A stretch of 64,000 bases of DNA from assembly GCA_021793405.1 (NCBI GenBank), contig JAJYSV010000004.1:80593-144592 (forward strand), in the 5' to 3' direction. The stretch's first letter is position 1. Every line of letters begins with the position of its first letter. The notes beneath the pieces are model-generated. The model saw nothing but the letters and a program-made list of their open reading frames with translations, was not told where the DNA came from and searched no databases. Source of the DNA: Acidobacteriota bacterium (GTDB lineage Bacteria; Acidobacteriota; Terriglobia; Terriglobales; Acidobacteriaceae). A program made the position numbers and the translations under genes. Below, one piece after another: positions 27,935 to 35,396 of the stretch.

Positions 27935-28135
27935 TCAGGATTCTTCCCAGTAGCCATGGTCGCGAAGGAAGTAATCGGGATTGCCGGAGTTCAGCGCGGT
28001 CTTCAAAAACATGCCGGCAATTTGCATGTGTCCCATTTTTTGAAAGCGCCGATTCGAGGTCATCACCTCGCCGGGAATCACAGCAAATCGCCGCAGCGAG
28101 ACCAGGTCCCCACTGACAGGTGGATCGAGCTGCAA
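27935..28135 (-). pseudogene. C-terminal fragment of a family 2 glycosyltransferase
   Basis: The frame from 28135 to 27935 reads VSLRRFAVIPGEV, TSNRRFQKMGHMQIAG, MFLKTALNS and ends DYFLRDHGYWEES. This is the typical end of a bacterial GT2 protein (RF-x-I/V-x-PG, TTNRRF-K-MGH, MFLKTALN, RDxxYW). It has no proper start: the first possible codon is a TTG at 28135 and the GT-like part begins only near 28113. The matching N-terminal half, same strand, is at 29470-29877. I therefore read both as pieces of one gene interrupted by the block 28.1-29.56 kb. About 70 central residues, including the acceptor-side EDxxL region, are absent. Confidence 0.65.
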
Positions 28136-28182
28136 CCTTGAGCAATCGTGAGCGTATACTGACCGGGATCGGAGGCGCCATA

Positions 28183-28767
28183 ATGGCGATTCATGGTTGG
28201 TATTTCGCCTGGTGGCTGTTAGATGTTTTAGTGCTCAGCATCTTTATTGCTGTGTTTGAAATCTTTTTTGAAAAGGACAACGGGTGGGCATCCGGGTTAA
28301 GCCAGCACGGACTTGGGAAACGCCTGTGGCAAGGGACCACTTTCGTTCGGCTGTTCGAAAAGCCCTACATCACTGTCTACCACTTGACGATGTTCGGCGC
28401 GATCGTACCCCTGATCCTTGTCGGCCAATATTGGATCGTCCGAGTCTTCTTGGTTAGCCATGCTTTCGCCATGCACGACATCGGAATATTGACGATATGG
28501 CAGGTTGGATCTGTACGCTTCATGCCGCTGTTTTCCATTATCGCGGCGTGGCTAGCTATCTCTACCATAGAGGACTTCATGTGGTTCGCATTGAATTGGT
28601 ACTACCCCACTAGCCTACAGGATCTATTCTCTGGCCGAATTTGGTGGCACACTCGATGGATCGCACTCGGCAAGATCAAAGTTCCAAGATTTTATATATC
28701 TACACTAGTAATCGCGGCGGTCTTTCTGTATGCGAGCACGCACATTGCAAGGATTGCAGGCGCCTAG
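28183..28767 (+). CDS. unknown integral membrane protein A
   Basis: 194-residue protein with about five hydrophobic spans (near residues 8-26, 70-88, 93-112, 122-142 and 172-190 by eye) and many tryptophans and tyrosines. Not recognised; no motif for transport, redox or catalysis is visible apart from a conserved-looking HDIG tetrapeptide between helices. GGAGG eight bases before the ATG at 28183 supports this start over 28120. The base composition is visibly more AT-rich than the flanking genes. Together with the next gene it forms a two-gene unit on the plus strand that interrupts the minus-strand glycosyltransferase gene. Confidence 0.65.
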   Translation: MAIHGWYFAWWLLDVLVLSIFIAVFEIFFEKDNGWASGLSQHGLGKRLWQGTTFVRLFEKPYITVYHLTMFGAIVPLILVGQYWIVRVFLVSHAFAMHDIGILTIWQVGSVRFMPLFSIIAAWLAISTIEDFMWFALNWYYPTSLQDLFSGRIWWHTRWIALGKIKVPRFYISTLVIAAVFLYASTHIARIAGA

Positions 28768-28829
28768 ACGCAATCTCGTGCCGCTGGTTCGCAACAGGGA
28801 CTCTGCTTCGTTGGGAGAGCGGAAAACGG

Positions 28830-29504
28830 ATGAAGACCACCGATGAGACACTCAAGGACTATTGGGTCCTAGCAATAGGTGTTGCGTCTGCGACCGCTTA
28901 TTGGTTGATGTCGAAAGAAGTATTTCTCAGAGCGCTCACCAGCGGCATAGGCCCTGCCATCACGTTTATTGCTGTGCTGGCTTCCACGCTGCTGTTTTTC
29001 GCCTTTTACATCGCTGGTACGAACGACGATCTCGATAAAGCGGCGGGATATGTCACGGGAATCAAGTTGGAAGGACCTTGGCACATCATCCTTATTTTTG
29101 CATTGGCCATATGCTTCGGTGCCCTTTTTGCGTTTGCCGCTAACCTTATCGTTTACTGTGGGATTCTGTTCGGTCTTCTACTTGTAGACTTTATTGGCTT
29201 CCTCACCATAAGGCGGAAATTCATCAAGAATGAGGCCAAAGCCAAAGAGAGGGTGCCGCTAACAAAGTGGCGCGCCCTCAAGAACTATTATTTCGTGAGA
29301 CCTCATCTACTACTGCGCTCGTTGCGGCTCCTGGGAACTGCCGTCGCTTTGGCCCTCGCCGTGTTGCTGGAAACGAGACGATCCGCCGCTCTAGGCGAGC
29401 TTGCCTGGGCGATCGTAGTTGCATCTGTGTGGTCTGCTGAGTATTGCCACTCAAACTGGCGTAAATTACTTAAAAAAGATTTGGGGTTACATCCCGCACA
29501 TTGA
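28830..29504 (+). CDS. unknown integral membrane protein B
   Basis: 224-residue protein with about six hydrophobic spans: two near the N-terminus (residues 11-27 and 35-58), a pair around 85-130, and two closer to the end (about 170-205). A basic cytoplasmic-type loop (FLTIRRKFIKNEAKAKERV) lies between. The C-terminus is short and basic. No family recognised. The start at 28830 has a purine-rich GGAGAGCGGAAAACGG upstream; a frame extending back to 28641 overlaps gene A and is unlikely. Like gene A it is relatively AT-rich. It ends 35 bases inside the antisense tail of the glycosyltransferase fragment. Confidence 0.65.
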   Translation: MKTTDETLKDYWVLAIGVASATAYWLMSKEVFLRALTSGIGPAITFIAVLASTLLFFAFYIAGTNDDLDKAAGYVTGIKLEGPWHIILIFALAICFGALFAFAANLIVYCGILFGLLLVDFIGFLTIRRKFIKNEAKAKERVPLTKWRALKNYYFVRPHLLLRSLRLLGTAVALALAVLLETRRSAALGELAWAIVVASVWSAEYCHSNWRKLLKKDLGLHPAH

Positions 29505-29877
29505 GATTCAGTAAGTCAAAAGCAGAGTAATCATCGGACTTGGACGCTTTTTCCGGTGCCTCCACGGAACGCCGCAGCAGGGATGGATCGCGCAGCTCTA
29601 CATCCGCATCCACAAGAAGCACATAAGGTGTGGCAGCGCGATGCGCGCCTGCATTGCGGCCCACGGCAGGCAGACCTCCGGGGATAATCTCAACGAGAAA
29701 CCGCGCGGGAAACGACCGCGCGATTTCTGCTGTACCGTCGGTTGAGTTGGCATCAGCAACGAACACTCTGGTATCCGGCAAGCGCAGGTAATCCTGCCGA
29801 TTCAAAGAGGTCAGCAGCTTCGGCAACGACTGGCTCTCGTTCCGCGCTGGAATGACGATAGTGAGTTCCGCCCGCAT
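29470..29877 (-). pseudogene. N-terminal fragment of a family 2 glycosyltransferase
   Basis: 135-codon frame starting MRAELTIVIPARNESQSLP, with the GT2 nucleotide-sugar site in VFVADANSTDGT, the PGGLPAVGRNAGA segment and the metal-binding DVDAD-equivalent VLLVDADVELRDPSLLRR. After about residue 105 (near 29560) the sequence stops resembling GT2 and runs out in a polar tail to 29470. GT2 proteins of this type are about 230 residues, so half is missing; the C-terminal half is at 27935-28135. It overlaps the 3' end of the LpxH-like gene by 125 bases in another frame. Probably inactive, since the acceptor domain is lost. Confidence 0.7.
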
Positions 29878-30562
29878 AGGTTTGGATCTCCACGCCGTGC
29901 TGGTTGATGGTAAGGAACGTGGCGCGCGCATCGACCCACGAGCCGGAGTTGTAGTACTCTACGCCGTCGCAGAGCAACGACAACGCGGCATGCGTGTGGC
30001 CGCAGAACACGCGCTCGCATTTACCAATGCGAGCATCATGGATCGCTCCCCTGGCAACTTTGTCGGAGAGCAGCAGCCAACGTGTGTTCAGGCGATCCAG
30101 AAAGCGCGAGAAACATTTGGTACGCGAATCCACTTTCTGGATTTCCAGAAAGATCCGCTCTCCCAAACGCCTGAGCCATCGATTCTTTTTGACGAAGCCA
30201 TCGAACTGGTGCCCATGCATGGCCAGGTGACGTTTGCCTTCGTACTCCCACACATACCGCTCGTAGACGGGAACACCGACCAGGTGGGACATCAGGTTCG
30301 CGAGACCAGTATCATGATTGCCCTCCACCCAGACCACTTCGACCTGACGCTTCGGATTGGAAAGCTTGCGAATATAAGACAAAAACTTCCAGTGCTCGCT
30401 GGTGAGGCGGCGAAAATTGAGATCGGAAAAAATATCGCCCAGCAGCACCAGGCGCCGATAGCGATGCGACTGCAGCATGTCGAGCGCATCCTGCGCCCGG
30501 CTCAGTTCGGACCCAAGATGAATGTCCGACAAGATCAGCGTGTCGTACGGGTCGCCATTCAT
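29753..30562 (-). CDS. LpxH-like UDP-2,3-diacylglucosamine diphosphatase / metallophosphoesterase
   Basis: 269-residue calcineurin-like phosphoesterase. Metal-site motifs in order are LILSDIHLGSELSR, VLLGDIFSDLNF, WVEGNHDTGLANL, LAMHGHQFDGFVKKN and VFCGHTHAALSL, then YNSGSWVD. This matches the LpxH/YbbF-related group that removes UMP in lipid A synthesis or acts on related diphosphates; the broader class is certain, the exact substrate is not. The last 40 residues overlap the glycosyltransferase start in a different frame and look like out-of-frame read-through, so the natural C-terminus may once have been shorter. The ATG at 30562 has only a weak GGG upstream. Confidence 0.82.
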   Translation of the reverse strand: MNGDPYDTLILSDIHLGSELSRAQDALDMLQSHRYRRLVLLGDIFSDLNFRRLTSEHWKFLSYIRKLSNPKRQVEVVWVEGNHDTGLANLMSHLVGVPVYERYVWEYEGKRHLAMHGHQFDGFVKKNRWLRRLGERIFLEIQKVDSRTKCFSRFLDRLNTRWLLLSDKVARGAIHDARIGKCERVFCGHTHAALSLLCDGVEYYNSGSWVDARATFLTINQHGVEIQTYAGGTHYRHSSAEREPVVAEAADLFESAGLPALAGYQSVRC

Positions 30563-30710
30563 GCCCTAGTTATGCGGCATTTCTCAGCACTGTACGATGA
30601 GCGGCAGATGAAAAATAGGTAAATCGTCACGGCAGTAACCGCGTTAGAGCGGTCGGATTTGTTTCCGCTGACGCTGCACCTTCCATTACACTTGTCACAT
30701 CTAACTGCGT

Positions 30711-31748
30711 ATGGAATTTCGACAACTAGGACGATCAGGATTGAAGGTGCCGGCGCTTTGCTTCGGCACAGGAACATTTGGCGGGAAGAGCGAATTTTTC
30801 AAAGCGTGGGGCTCGACGGACGTGAAAGAGGCGACGCGTCTCGTCGACATTTGCCTGGAAGCCGGCGTAAACATGTTCGATACCGCGGACGTGTATTCGA
30901 AGGGGCTGTCCGAGGAAATACTGGGCCACGCCATCGCCGGACGACGCGACAAGGTGCTGGTGTCCACCAAGGCCACCTTCCCGATGGGTGATGGACCGAA
31001 CGATCGTGGCTCGTCGCGGTACCATCTGATCCCGGCTTGCGAGGCGAGTCTGAAGCGCCTGGGAACGGACTACATCGACATCTATCACCTGCATGGCTTC
31101 GATGCGCTGGCACCCGTGGAAGAGACGCTTGACACTCTGAATACGCTGGTGCGCGATGGCAAGGTGCGGTACATTGCGTGCTCGAATTTCTCCGGCTGGC
31201 ATTTGATGAAGTCGCTGGCTGTCTCGGAAAAGTACGGCTGGTCGCGCTACGTGGGGCACCAGGTGTACTACTCTCTGATTGGCCGCGATTATGAGCAGGA
31301 ATTGATGCCGCTGGGCCTCGACCAAGGGGTGGGTGCCATCGTCTGGAGCCCGCTGGGATGGGGACGATTGACTGGGAGAATTCGCAGGGGACAGCCCCTG
31401 CCGGAAGTGAGCCGATTGCATAAGACATCGGAGCAGGGACCGCCGGTGGACAATGAATACTTGTACACGGTGGTGGATGCGCTCGACGCGATGGCCAGGG
31501 AGACAGGAAAGACGGTGCCCCAGATCGCACTGAACTGGCTGCTGCAGCGACCGACGGTTGCAACCGTGATTATGGGTGCCAGAAACGAGGAGCAGTTGCG
31601 GCAGAATCTGGCAGCGGCAGGCTGGAATCTGACGGCGGAGCAGGTCGCCAAATTGGATGCCGTTAGCAAGACTACGCCTCCGTATCCTTATTGGCATCAG
31701 AAGCAGTTCCGGGACAGGAACCCGTCTCCCGTGCCTGAATCGGACTAG
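30711..31748 (+). CDS. aldo/keto reductase
   Basis: 345-residue NADPH-dependent aldo/keto reductase of the YajO/Tas-like group. The TIM barrel starts EFRQLGRSGLKVPALCFGT. The catalytic tetrad is visible as D in NMFDTADVY, Y in the same segment, K in VLVSTKATF and H in IYHLHGFD. C-terminal cofactor features include SPLGWGRLTGR, the MGARNEEQLRQNL loop and the TPPYPYWHQ end. Length is normal (about 330). The substrate is unknown. It is a single gene, convergent with fabH, with 42 bases between stops and no visible terminator. Confidence 0.93.
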   Translation: MEFRQLGRSGLKVPALCFGTGTFGGKSEFFKAWGSTDVKEATRLVDICLEAGVNMFDTADVYSKGLSEEILGHAIAGRRDKVLVSTKATFPMGDGPNDRGSSRYHLIPACEASLKRLGTDYIDIYHLHGFDALAPVEETLDTLNTLVRDGKVRYIACSNFSGWHLMKSLAVSEKYGWSRYVGHQVYYSLIGRDYEQELMPLGLDQGVGAIVWSPLGWGRLTGRIRRGQPLPEVSRLHKTSEQGPPVDNEYLYTVVDALDAMARETGKTVPQIALNWLLQRPTVATVIMGARNEEQLRQNLAAAGWNLTAEQVAKLDAVSKTTPPYPYWHQKQFRDRNPSPVPESD

Positions 31749-31790
31749 TGGGCGCTGCGACTGGTGGTCGGCTGGCTGCGTTGCGAGACG

Positions 31791-32807
31791 TTAGATTTCC
31801 CAGCGCAGCAGGCAGGTCCCGACGGTATACCCGGCGCCGACAGATGCCAACAGAACCAAGTCGCCCTTGTGCAGCTTGTTCTCTTCTCTCGCCGTCTGCA
31901 TAGCCAGTGGAATGGTTCCAGCGGTGGTGTTGCCGAAGCGATCGATGTTGATGATCACACGCTCCGGCGCGATCCCCAGCCGCTCCGCCGTGGATACGAT
32001 AATGCGCTTATTGGCCTGATGCGGAATAAAGCAATCCAGATCGCTGCCATGAATGCCATTGCGGGCGAGCAGGGCCTCGGTCGCTTCCGACATTTTGCGA
32101 ACCGCGAATTTGTACACGGCCTGCCCATCCTGATGAACGACGTGCATATTCTTCGCGACGGTTTCCGCGGTCGGCGGATGCAGACTGCCCCCACCCGGCA
32201 TATATAACGAAGCCGCGCCGGAGCCATCGATTTCGTGCAGGAAATCGATCATCCCGACTTCGCCTTCTTCCGCCGGTTCCAGCAGAACGGCGCCCGCTCC
32301 ATCGCCGAAGATAATGCAGGTCGAACGGTCCTTGTAATCAATGATCGACGACATGACATCCGCGCCAATTACCAGCACTTTCTTGTGCGCGCCCGATTCG
32401 ATCAGCTTCGCTCCCACCTGGAGCGCATACACGAAGGCGCAGCACGCCGCGGACATATCAAAACCCCACGCGCCTTTCGCGCCCAGCTTGTCCTGCACCA
32501 GGCAGGCTGTCGCTGGAAATAGCATGTCAGGCGTCACGGTGGCGACGATGATGACTTCCACTTCGCTCGGTTCGATGCCACGCTCGGCGAGACAGATGCG
32601 GGCTGCCGCCACCGCTAAATCGCTGGTCGCAACGCCGGGATCGACTAGATGACGCTCGCGGATACCGGTTCGTTCCACGATCCACTGATCGTTGGTGTGG
32701 ACCATCTTTTCAAGGTCGGCATTGGTGAGAAGCCGCGGAGGAACGTAGGTTCCGAGCGCGGTAATTTTTGCCCGGCACTGTGACCGGGGGCGAAGATCGA
32801 ATTTCAA
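31791..32807 (-). CDS. fabH: 3-oxoacyl-[acyl-carrier-protein] synthase III
   Basis: 338-residue ketoacyl synthase that starts fatty-acid synthesis by joining an acyl-CoA to malonyl-ACP. Recognised by [27 protein letters not shown], the nucleophile cysteine in [13 protein letters not shown] (about residue 122), the histidine in [12 protein letters not shown] and the asparagine in [14 protein letters not shown], which complete the Cys-His-Asn triad. Length is normal. The SRP RNA gene lies immediately upstream on the same strand (gap 84 bases), so the two might share a promoter. No plsX or other fab gene is adjacent, unlike the usual cluster. Confidence 0.95.
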   Translation of the reverse strand: MKFDLRPRSQCRAKITALGTYVPPRLLTNADLEKMVHTNDQWIVERTGIRERHLVDPGVATSDLAVAAARICLAERGIEPSEVEVIIVATVTPDMLFPATACLVQDKLGAKGAWGFDMSAACCAFVYALQVGAKLIESGAHKKVLVIGADVMSSIIDYKDRSTCIIFGDGAGAVLLEPAEEGEVGMIDFLHEIDGSGAASLYMPGGGSLHPPTAETVAKNMHVVHQDGQAVYKFAVRKMSEATEALLARNGIHGSDLDCFIPHQANKRIIVSTAERLGIAPERVIINIDRFGNTTAGTIPLAMQTAREENKLHKGDLVLLASVGAGYTVGTCLLRWEI

Positions 32808-32891
32808 CGTGTTGGCCTCGAAAAAGTTCTGTGTTCCGCGTGGACGTGGAGGGTGTTTCCAGCAGGCTGGCAGTGCCGCGGCGATTCAAGC

Positions 32892-32984
32892 GCCGGGTAA
32901 CCTACTGCGCACGCATGAGCCCGTTGCCGTTGCTTCCTTCCGGACCTGGCGGGGTTGGCGGGATTGCGTCGCGTAGGACCCGGC
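32892..32984 (-). ncRNA. ffs: signal recognition particle RNA, small bacterial (4.5S) type
   Basis: The minus strand contains the invariant SRP RNA tetraloop region CCAGGTCCGGAAGGAAGCA (complement of 32929-32947), the Ffh-binding core. The ends pair: GCCGGGT with ACCCGGC, CCTAC with GTAGG and GCG with CGC, giving a hairpin of about 93 nt as in 4.5S RNA. It binds Ffh and, through FtsY (gene at 40745), targets membrane proteins to the translocon. A TATCAT -10-like box lies about 10 bases before the 5' end (complement of 32993-32998). Exact ends are uncertain by a few bases. Confidence 0.92.
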
Positions 32985-33051
32985 ACAGGTTGATGATATC
33001 ACCGCGCGATAGCTCTCCGGAGATGCCGGCCTTTTGCGCAGCGTTGGTAGA

Positions 33052-34578
33052 ATGAAAGGTGTGAAGAATCTTGAAATGAACGCGTCTTCTATCACTCCAG
33101 GCGACCGCGCCGTGCGTCCCAGGATCGGCTTCGTCAGCCTGGGCTGCCCGAAGAACCTCGTCGACAGCGAAGTGATGATGGGGATCTTGTCCGAGGCTGG
33201 AGCGACCATGACTGCGGACGCGGCCACCGCGGATGTGCTGGTGGTGAACACCTGCTCGTTCATCGACAAGGCGAAGCAGGAATCGATCGATACCATCCTG
33301 GAAATGGCGCGGCACAAGACAGACGGCAAGGCCACGCGCCTGGTTGTCGCCGGCTGTATGGTCGAACGCTATCGGGACGAAATCCGGAAAAATATTCCGG
33401 AGGTGGATGCCGTGGTCGGCACCGGCGAGCTGGAACAAATCCTCGCCGCAGCGGGTCTTGCTGCTCCGCCGACAGATTTCAGCCCCGCCTCCGCAGACTC
33501 GCCATTTCGTATATTGACCAGTGCCGAGGCGAACATCGCACATCGCGCGGAAGGCAATCACCGCGAGACGCAAGGACGATTTTCCCGCGAGAGCTGGGAC
33601 GGCGCGATCGCCAGCCTGCCGAATTATCTGTACAACGAGAACACGCCGCGACTTCGCGCCACAGCGCGCAGTTCCGCATATGTCAAAATCGCGGAAGGCT
33701 GCGACCATCCTTGCGGTTTTTGCATTATTCCGCAGCTTCGCGGTAAATTCCGTTCGCGGAGATTTGAGTCGGTGGTTGCCGAAGTCGAGCGGCTAGTAGC
33801 CGAAGGCGTGCAGGAAATCACGTTGATCGGCCAGGACACCACCTGCTATGGCGAAGACTTTGGCATGAAAGACGGCCTGGCGCAGTTGCTCGATCGCCTG
33901 GCGCGCGTCGAAGGTCTGCGTTGGCTGCGTTTTTTGTACGCTTACCCCAACAAGGTGACGCCGGCGCTGTTCGATACCATGGCCCGGCACGAGAATATCT
34001 GCAAATACCTCGACGTGCCGCTGCAGCACGCGGCGCCCAATGTTCTGAAGCGCATGAAGCGCGGCGGCGGGGCGGACATCTTCCTGAAAATGATTGAGCG
34101 GGCTCGGGCGATCATGCCAGGAATAACGCTGCGCACTTCCTTCATTGCCGGCTTTCCAGGAGAAACGGATGCCGACTTTGAATTGCTGATGGATTTTATT
34201 CGCGAAGCGCGCTTCGACTGGATGGGGGTCTTTGAGTATTCCGATGAAGAAGGTTCGGCCGCTCATGCGCTTGGCGAAAAAGTTCCCCGGCGAACCATCG
34301 CGGTCCGGCAGCGCAAACTGATGCGAGCCCAATTGCAGATCAGCCGTGAAGCGCGTGCCGGACAGGTAGGCCGCAGCTGGGACGTACTGGTGGAAGGTGA
34401 AAGCGGGGAAACGCCGCTGTTGTGGCAGGGGCGGGCCGCCATGCATGCTCCGGAAATTGACGGAAAAATTCTGATCAACGACTTTGGACCCTACGAGGCT
34501 TTGCAACCAGGAGGCTTCCATCGCTGTGAAATTACTGACGCCCACGATTATGATCTGGTCGCTCGCATCGTGGCGTAA
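33052..34578 (+). CDS. rimO: ribosomal protein S12 methylthiotransferase
   Basis: 508-residue radical-SAM enzyme that methylthiolates an aspartate of S12. The N-terminal UPF0004 domain has cluster cysteines in SLGCPKNLVDSE, VNTCSFIDKAK and VAGCMVERY. The radical-SAM motif CDHPCGFCIIP (CxxxCxxC) lies near residue 225, and a TRAM domain forms the end. The family is about 440 residues; here an extra 50-60 residues lie between the first two domains, about residues 140-200 (from SPASADSPF to NTPRLRATA). MiaB is excluded by CPKNLVDSE. The start is uncertain: ATG at 33052 is used, ATG at 33076 is equally consistent; neither has a strong ribosome-binding site. It reads away from the SRP RNA gene. Confidence 0.93.
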   Translation: MKGVKNLEMNASSITPGDRAVRPRIGFVSLGCPKNLVDSEVMMGILSEAGATMTADAATADVLVVNTCSFIDKAKQESIDTILEMARHKTDGKATRLVVAGCMVERYRDEIRKNIPEVDAVVGTGELEQILAAAGLAAPPTDFSPASADSPFRILTSAEANIAHRAEGNHRETQGRFSRESWDGAIASLPNYLYNENTPRLRATARSSAYVKIAEGCDHPCGFCIIPQLRGKFRSRRFESVVAEVERLVAEGVQEITLIGQDTTCYGEDFGMKDGLAQLLDRLARVEGLRWLRFLYAYPNKVTPALFDTMARHENICKYLDVPLQHAAPNVLKRMKRGGGADIFLKMIERARAIMPGITLRTSFIAGFPGETDADFELLMDFIREARFDWMGVFEYSDEEGSAAHALGEKVPRRTIAVRQRKLMRAQLQISREARAGQVGRSWDVLVEGESGETPLLWQGRAAMHAPEIDGKILINDFGPYEALQPGGFHRCEITDAHDYDLVARIVA

Positions 34579-34653
34579 AAGTTTCACTGCGCTTCGAGAT
34601 AAACAAGATGACCATTGATCTGTAACTTATACCCTTAAATTGTGAGACTCTCT

Positions 34654-34887
34654 ATGGCAAAAGAGAAAAGTACGAATCCAACCGCTCTCCGGTGTCCTAC
34701 CTGCCGCACGCTGGTGCTGCGAGACGATGATAATTTTCCATTTTGCAGCGACCGCTGCAGGATCATTGACCTGGGCAAGTGGGCCAGCGGCGCTTATCGC
34801 ATTTCTTCTCCGATCCTCGACCCGGAAGTGCTGGAGGGTCTGGACGACATGCACCGCAGTGGACATAGCTCCGGCGATGACGAATAA
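34654..34887 (+). CDS. yacG: DNA gyrase inhibitor YacG, zinc-binding
   Basis: 77-residue YacG protein. The four zinc ligands are in RCPTCRTLV and FPFCSDRCRIIDLGKWASG, the two halves of the family signature. In E. coli YacG binds GyrB and blocks DNA binding. The acidic tail is typical. The ATG at 34654 is preferred to a GTG at 34642. The stop TAA runs straight into the ATG of pgpA (TAAATG), so the two genes are translated from one transcript. Confidence 0.9.
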   Translation: MAKEKSTNPTALRCPTCRTLVLRDDDNFPFCSDRCRIIDLGKWASGAYRISSPILDPEVLEGLDDMHRSGHSSGDDE

Positions 34888-35382
34888 ATGACGAAGCGGC
34901 GAACCGGCTGGGCCTGGGTGCTGGCGACTTTTTTCGGTACGGGATTCCTGCACCCAGGCCCGGGTACGTGGGGTTCCGCGGCTGGACTTCTGTTGTGGCT
35001 AGCGGCTGCTCATTGGGCGCATCCTTCCCCCATCCATCTTGCCGCCGGAACCGCCATCGCAGCCTTGATTGCAGTCCTGGGAGGCATTCCGGCCTCCGGC
35101 ATCGTCGCGCGCGAGGCCGGCACCGACGATCCGCAGTTTGTAGTTCTGGATGAAGTCGCTGGCCAGTGGATTGCGCTGATTGCGGCCACCACTCGGCCGT
35201 GGAGTTGGTTGCTGGCGTTTCTGTTGTTCCGTGTTTTCGATATCCTGAAGCCAACTCCAGCCCGCCAGTTTGACAGGATGCATAGCGGGTTCGGCATCAT
35301 GATGGATGACGTAGCCGCGGGAATGTATGCCCTGATCCTCGTATGGCTGGTTCGACTTTTTTCGATGGGCTGGCGGTTCTAG
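34888..35382 (+). CDS. pgpA: phosphatidylglycerophosphatase A
   Basis: 164-residue inner-membrane phosphatase that makes phosphatidylglycerol from its phosphate. The PgpA family motifs are GFLHPGPGTWGSAAGL, DDPQFVVLDEVAGQWIAL and FRVFDILKPTPARQFDR, followed by GIMMDDVAAG; the acidic residues bind the metal. Three to four hydrophobic spans are visible. Length is normal. It starts directly after the yacG stop. Together with plsY and gpsA a few kilobases on, it forms a loose phospholipid group. Confidence 0.93.
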   Translation: MTKRRTGWAWVLATFFGTGFLHPGPGTWGSAAGLLLWLAAAHWAHPSPIHLAAGTAIAALIAVLGGIPASGIVAREAGTDDPQFVVLDEVAGQWIALIAATTRPWSWLLAFLLFRVFDILKPTPARQFDRMHSGFGIMMDDVAAGMYALILVWLVRLFSMGWRF

Positions 35383-35396
35383 AGCGCGGGAGCGCG

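Noticed and set aside
27807..28181. 124-codon minus-strand frame across the glycosyltransferase fragment
   Set aside because: It is out of frame with the recognisable GT2 end at 27935-28135 and has arginine/serine-rich shadow composition.
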